Part shown: piece by piece, positions 60,339 to 64,000 of the stretch
How the letters are laid out: each line of letters opens with the position of its first letter
Numbering within the stretch: the stretch's first letter is position 1
Assembly (NCBI GenBank): GCA_019044685.2
Contig: JAGTXX020000017.1
Location: 558,001 to 622,000 of the forward strand
Length of the DNA: 64,000 nucleotides
Direction: 5' to 3'
Origin: Nannochloris sp. 'desiccata'
Lineage: Eukaryota; Chlorophyta; Trebouxiophyceae; Chlorellales; Chlorellaceae
The notes under the pieces: generated by a model
Databases searched by the model: none
Seen by the model: the letters and a program-made list of their open reading frames with translations, nothing else
Told to the model about the DNA's origin: nothing
Program-made: the position numbers and the translations under genes

Positions 60339-62691
60339 ATGTTTTATTCAACAGATTTACTAAAGCGCAAATCCGCTCTAGGAACTATTTGGCTTGCTGC
60401 GAATGGCAAGAAACTAAACAGAGGCCGTATCCTGCAAGTTTCAATCGACGAATCATGGTAAACCCTCTAATCAAATTTTGCTGCCTTCGCCTCGAAACAT
60501 GAAATAAATGATTCCCGGTTTTCCTCGGCTCCTTGGAGGCCTCAAACTCAACCTTGATTGTACTTATTTCTATGTGCAGTAAACAAATTATGAATCCTGA
60601 AATCCCCCACGCACTTCGTCTTCAGGCTGTCTTAGCTTCAGGCGTCTGTACAGTCTTTGACAGGCAGTCGCAATACCTACTTGAAGACATTCAAATATGT
60701 CTCTCCAACGTCAATGCTGCCTCAACAGACCTCGCTGGCGCTACTACCGATGGCCCCATCTTGGCCAGACCTGCAAACATTAATATGATGGAAGAAGTGA
60801 GCATCAATGCCGATGTATTCGCTGCTCCAGCAGCTTTTCTTGCTGGTAGTACCCTTTGTGGTCAGCATGCCAATCGTCGTTCTCGTCGTTTGATGCAAGA
60901 TAATGAAGACCTTATCATGATGCCTTCTATCCCTGATAGCGTAGATGACCGTGCAAAATCTGGGCAAAGTGCTAGAGATCTGCTTCATCAGGGCGCAGAT
61001 CCAGACTACTTTGTAATGTATGTAAAAATATTACCTCGTCGCTTCCTTGGGGAACAAGTATCTACGATATGTCTAAAAAAATATTTCTTCTTCTCCTTGA
61101 TTATTTAATCTGCAGGGAAGTAATGGACGCGCCTGTGTTTCCTGAAGGCTTTCCTGATGCTGACTTTGCATTCCCTGCTCCTGGTGAAGAAGGTTACCCC
61201 GCAGACCCTTACACTTTTAATGAAGAAATGATCTTGCCCCTTCAAGAAGAAGACCAAAATGTAGCCGCCACAGCTGCCGTCCTAGGGAACGAAGAAGGAA
61301 AGCTTGGCCATACTGCTCAGAAAGAGAGCGCCAAAGTCACCACCCGCCGTCATCGTTACAAGAAAGCCACTATGGACGATCCTCAGAATATTACTATCGA
61401 TTCTGCCGAGTATCAGGCTTATATATACGGAGGATATAGAGAGGACACCTTAATTTCCCGGCCTCGTACGATGAAGAGAGAGCGTCCTGACTTATTCTCT
61501 CTTGGCCCTGCTACTGGCCCCTGGCCTAAAGAACTTATGTATCTGTGGGAACGTTGCAATGAAAAGTGCAAAGAACCTTTCCCTTTGAAAACTCCTGAGA
61601 GAGAGGGAAGCAAGCGTGGGTCCAAGCGAGGTAAGAATAACAGAGATAAAATATTGATATCTCTTCATTCATTCTTTGAAAAACAGATTCTAAGCTAAGG
61701 TGCTCTTAGAAATTAACTAATAATAATTATTATTATATTTACAGTCCGTGCCAACTTGGGCGAAGATGACCTGTTTGAACAAGAGCAGCAACAGCAGATG
61801 CAATATGGTGGTTATTATCATGAAAATCGAATGACACCGCCCGAACAACTAGAGTTCCCTATTCCTGGTAAGGAAATAAATTACGCCTTCTATTACTAGC
61901 TAAAAATCTAATAGAATTAACATCTTTTATATATTCTAAATATAGTCTCCTTTCTTTCTTCTCCCATTCTTCCAGATGATTACTTTCCTCCTCCTGAGGA
62001 CTACAATTTTGGCGGCTTCCCGGGTGCCAGTGGCGGTGGCAATTACAACAACGTTAATGAAGAAGTAGAATATGAAGCAGAAACTCTTCGTGCTGCCCTT
62101 CACGGTACTCCCGGTGCTGGTAACTACAAGGATGCTATGTTCCAACTAGGCCTTACTCCAGCTTCTGATCAAGAAAATATGATGTCAGGCAGTCACCGTG
62201 GTAACCACCGCGGTCGTTTCTCCAATGCCTCTCTCCGTGATTCTCGTGGAGGCAGACTTTCTGGCAGATCTGATGATTTTGGAGGACCTCGTCTTTTTGA
62301 AGATATCCTCGAAGAAATGCAAACTCAAGGAGGAAATCTCGCTGATGCTCTGCCAATCGTAGGCGAGGATGGAGGACACATCGTCGTGGGTGGTGGTGGT
62401 AGCATGGGCGGTGTTTCCCAGTTTAAATTAATCGAAGAATCTGGCCCCTCGATGCCTCATACTCAGCTTAGTGCCACCATGCAACAACACAGCAAAACCT
62501 TCCAAGTGCTGGCTTCGCTTCGTTCTTTAACGACTACAAATGAACTTTCTTTAAATCAAGCGACCTATGGTTTGACGAGGATGGAAGCTGCTCAGGTGTT
62601 TTCTCATGTGCTTGTAGGCAGCTCCAAAGGATTTATCAGTGTGAATCAATATGAACCTTATGGAGATATTACCGTTACCTTTTTTAATTAA
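60339..62691 (+). CDS. Cohesin kleisin subunit RAD21/SCC1 (REC8 family)
   Basis: Closes the SMC1-SMC3 cohesin ring. Exons 60339-60457, 60580-61017, 61116-61630, 61745-61867 and 61976-62691 join in phase to 636 aa. The N-terminal kleisin domain reads MFYSTDLLKRKSALGTIWLA and CKQIMNPEIPHALRLQ, the latter spanning the first junction as in other eukaryotes. The middle is acidic and low-complexity, with possible separase-type or phosphorylated segments (for example SRPRTMKRERPDLFSLG). The C-terminal winged helix is TFQVLASLRSLTTTNELSLN through FSHVLVGSSKGFISVNQYEP. Whether mitotic RAD21 or meiotic REC8 is not decided by sequence; RAD21 is favoured. Confidence 0.92.
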
Positions 62692-62937
62692 TTTCCTTAA
62701 TATTTCATTTCCCAAAATTTTCATCGCAACCGCAGCAGTGTGGCGTTATTTTACCGACAACAAGAGAGACAGATATATAATCAACTTCCAAGTGAATAAT
62801 CATTAATGAAGCTATACAAGTGAACTTCGTATGTCTATATTGTATTTACACAGTAATATAGCTAGTAATGAGCAGATTCAAAATTATTAATATGTAACTA
62901 AAACACTTAGACCGTGATAACGTCCCCCCTCTCTTCT

Positions 62938-64000
<1,063 letters not shown>

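Overview
The window is nuclear DNA from a eukaryote. Nearly every gene is interrupted by short introns (about 60-300 nt) with GT-AG borders, there are no operons, and the products include histone H2A.Z, cohesin factors, a DEAH splicing helicase and mitochondrial carriers. Genes are dense (36 supported, many 100-450 bp apart) and the DNA is slightly AT-rich. Several products point to a photosynthetic organism, most likely a green alga: a chloroplast-type NADP-malate dehydrogenase, a green-type plastid NAD-malate dehydrogenase with a transit-like leader, a plant-like WAPL, a PRC-barrel protein, a COV/DUF502 protein and a fused NADH-GOGAT. I cannot name the species. No rRNA, tRNA, CRISPR array or intact mobile element was found.

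Layout. 0-7 kb: NADH-glutamate synthase (minus, 3' end cut by the window edge). 7.3-9.4 kb: FET4-type iron permease. 9.8-13.5 kb: a beta-trefoil protein of unknown role and a small basic protein. 14-14.7 kb: H2A.Z. 15-18 kb: GDP-fucose synthase and GDP-mannose 4,6-dehydratase, head to head. 18.6-23 kb: NADP-MDH and DHX15/Prp43. 23.4-33 kb: mitochondrial and photorespiration-type metabolism (ETF beta, RraA-like protein, BOU/carnitine-type carrier, AGT, alanine aminotransferase, plastid NAD-MDH). 33.5-45.9 kb: WAPL, a small membrane protein, enhancer of polycomb, an internally shortened DDB1, an RGG protein, an FYV7-like rRNA processing factor and a CBS-domain protein. 46-53.5 kb: PdxS, DUF502, a cis-prenyltransferase, a small organelle protein, a CK1 kinase with an RS tail and a UPF0729 protein. 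53.6-64 kb: PRC-barrel protein, F-box/Sel1 protein, small ORF, VMA22/CCDC115, Deg protease, RAD21 and class III alcohol dehydrogenase (cut by the right edge).

Functional links. Two consecutive GDP-L-fucose enzymes share one promoter region. The two aminotransferases expected for glyoxylate/alanine handling share another, and lie beside a mitochondrial carrier and a malate dehydrogenase. Two cohesin proteins (RAD21 and its release factor WAPL) lie in the same window. The most unusual gene is DDB1: it has an intact N-terminal propeller and an intact C-terminal domain, but the whole middle (about 700 residues in the usual protein) is missing and the reading phases at the junction do not match. 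All exon borders below were inferred by eye from reading frame, splice signals and remembered family sequence; no transcript data were available.
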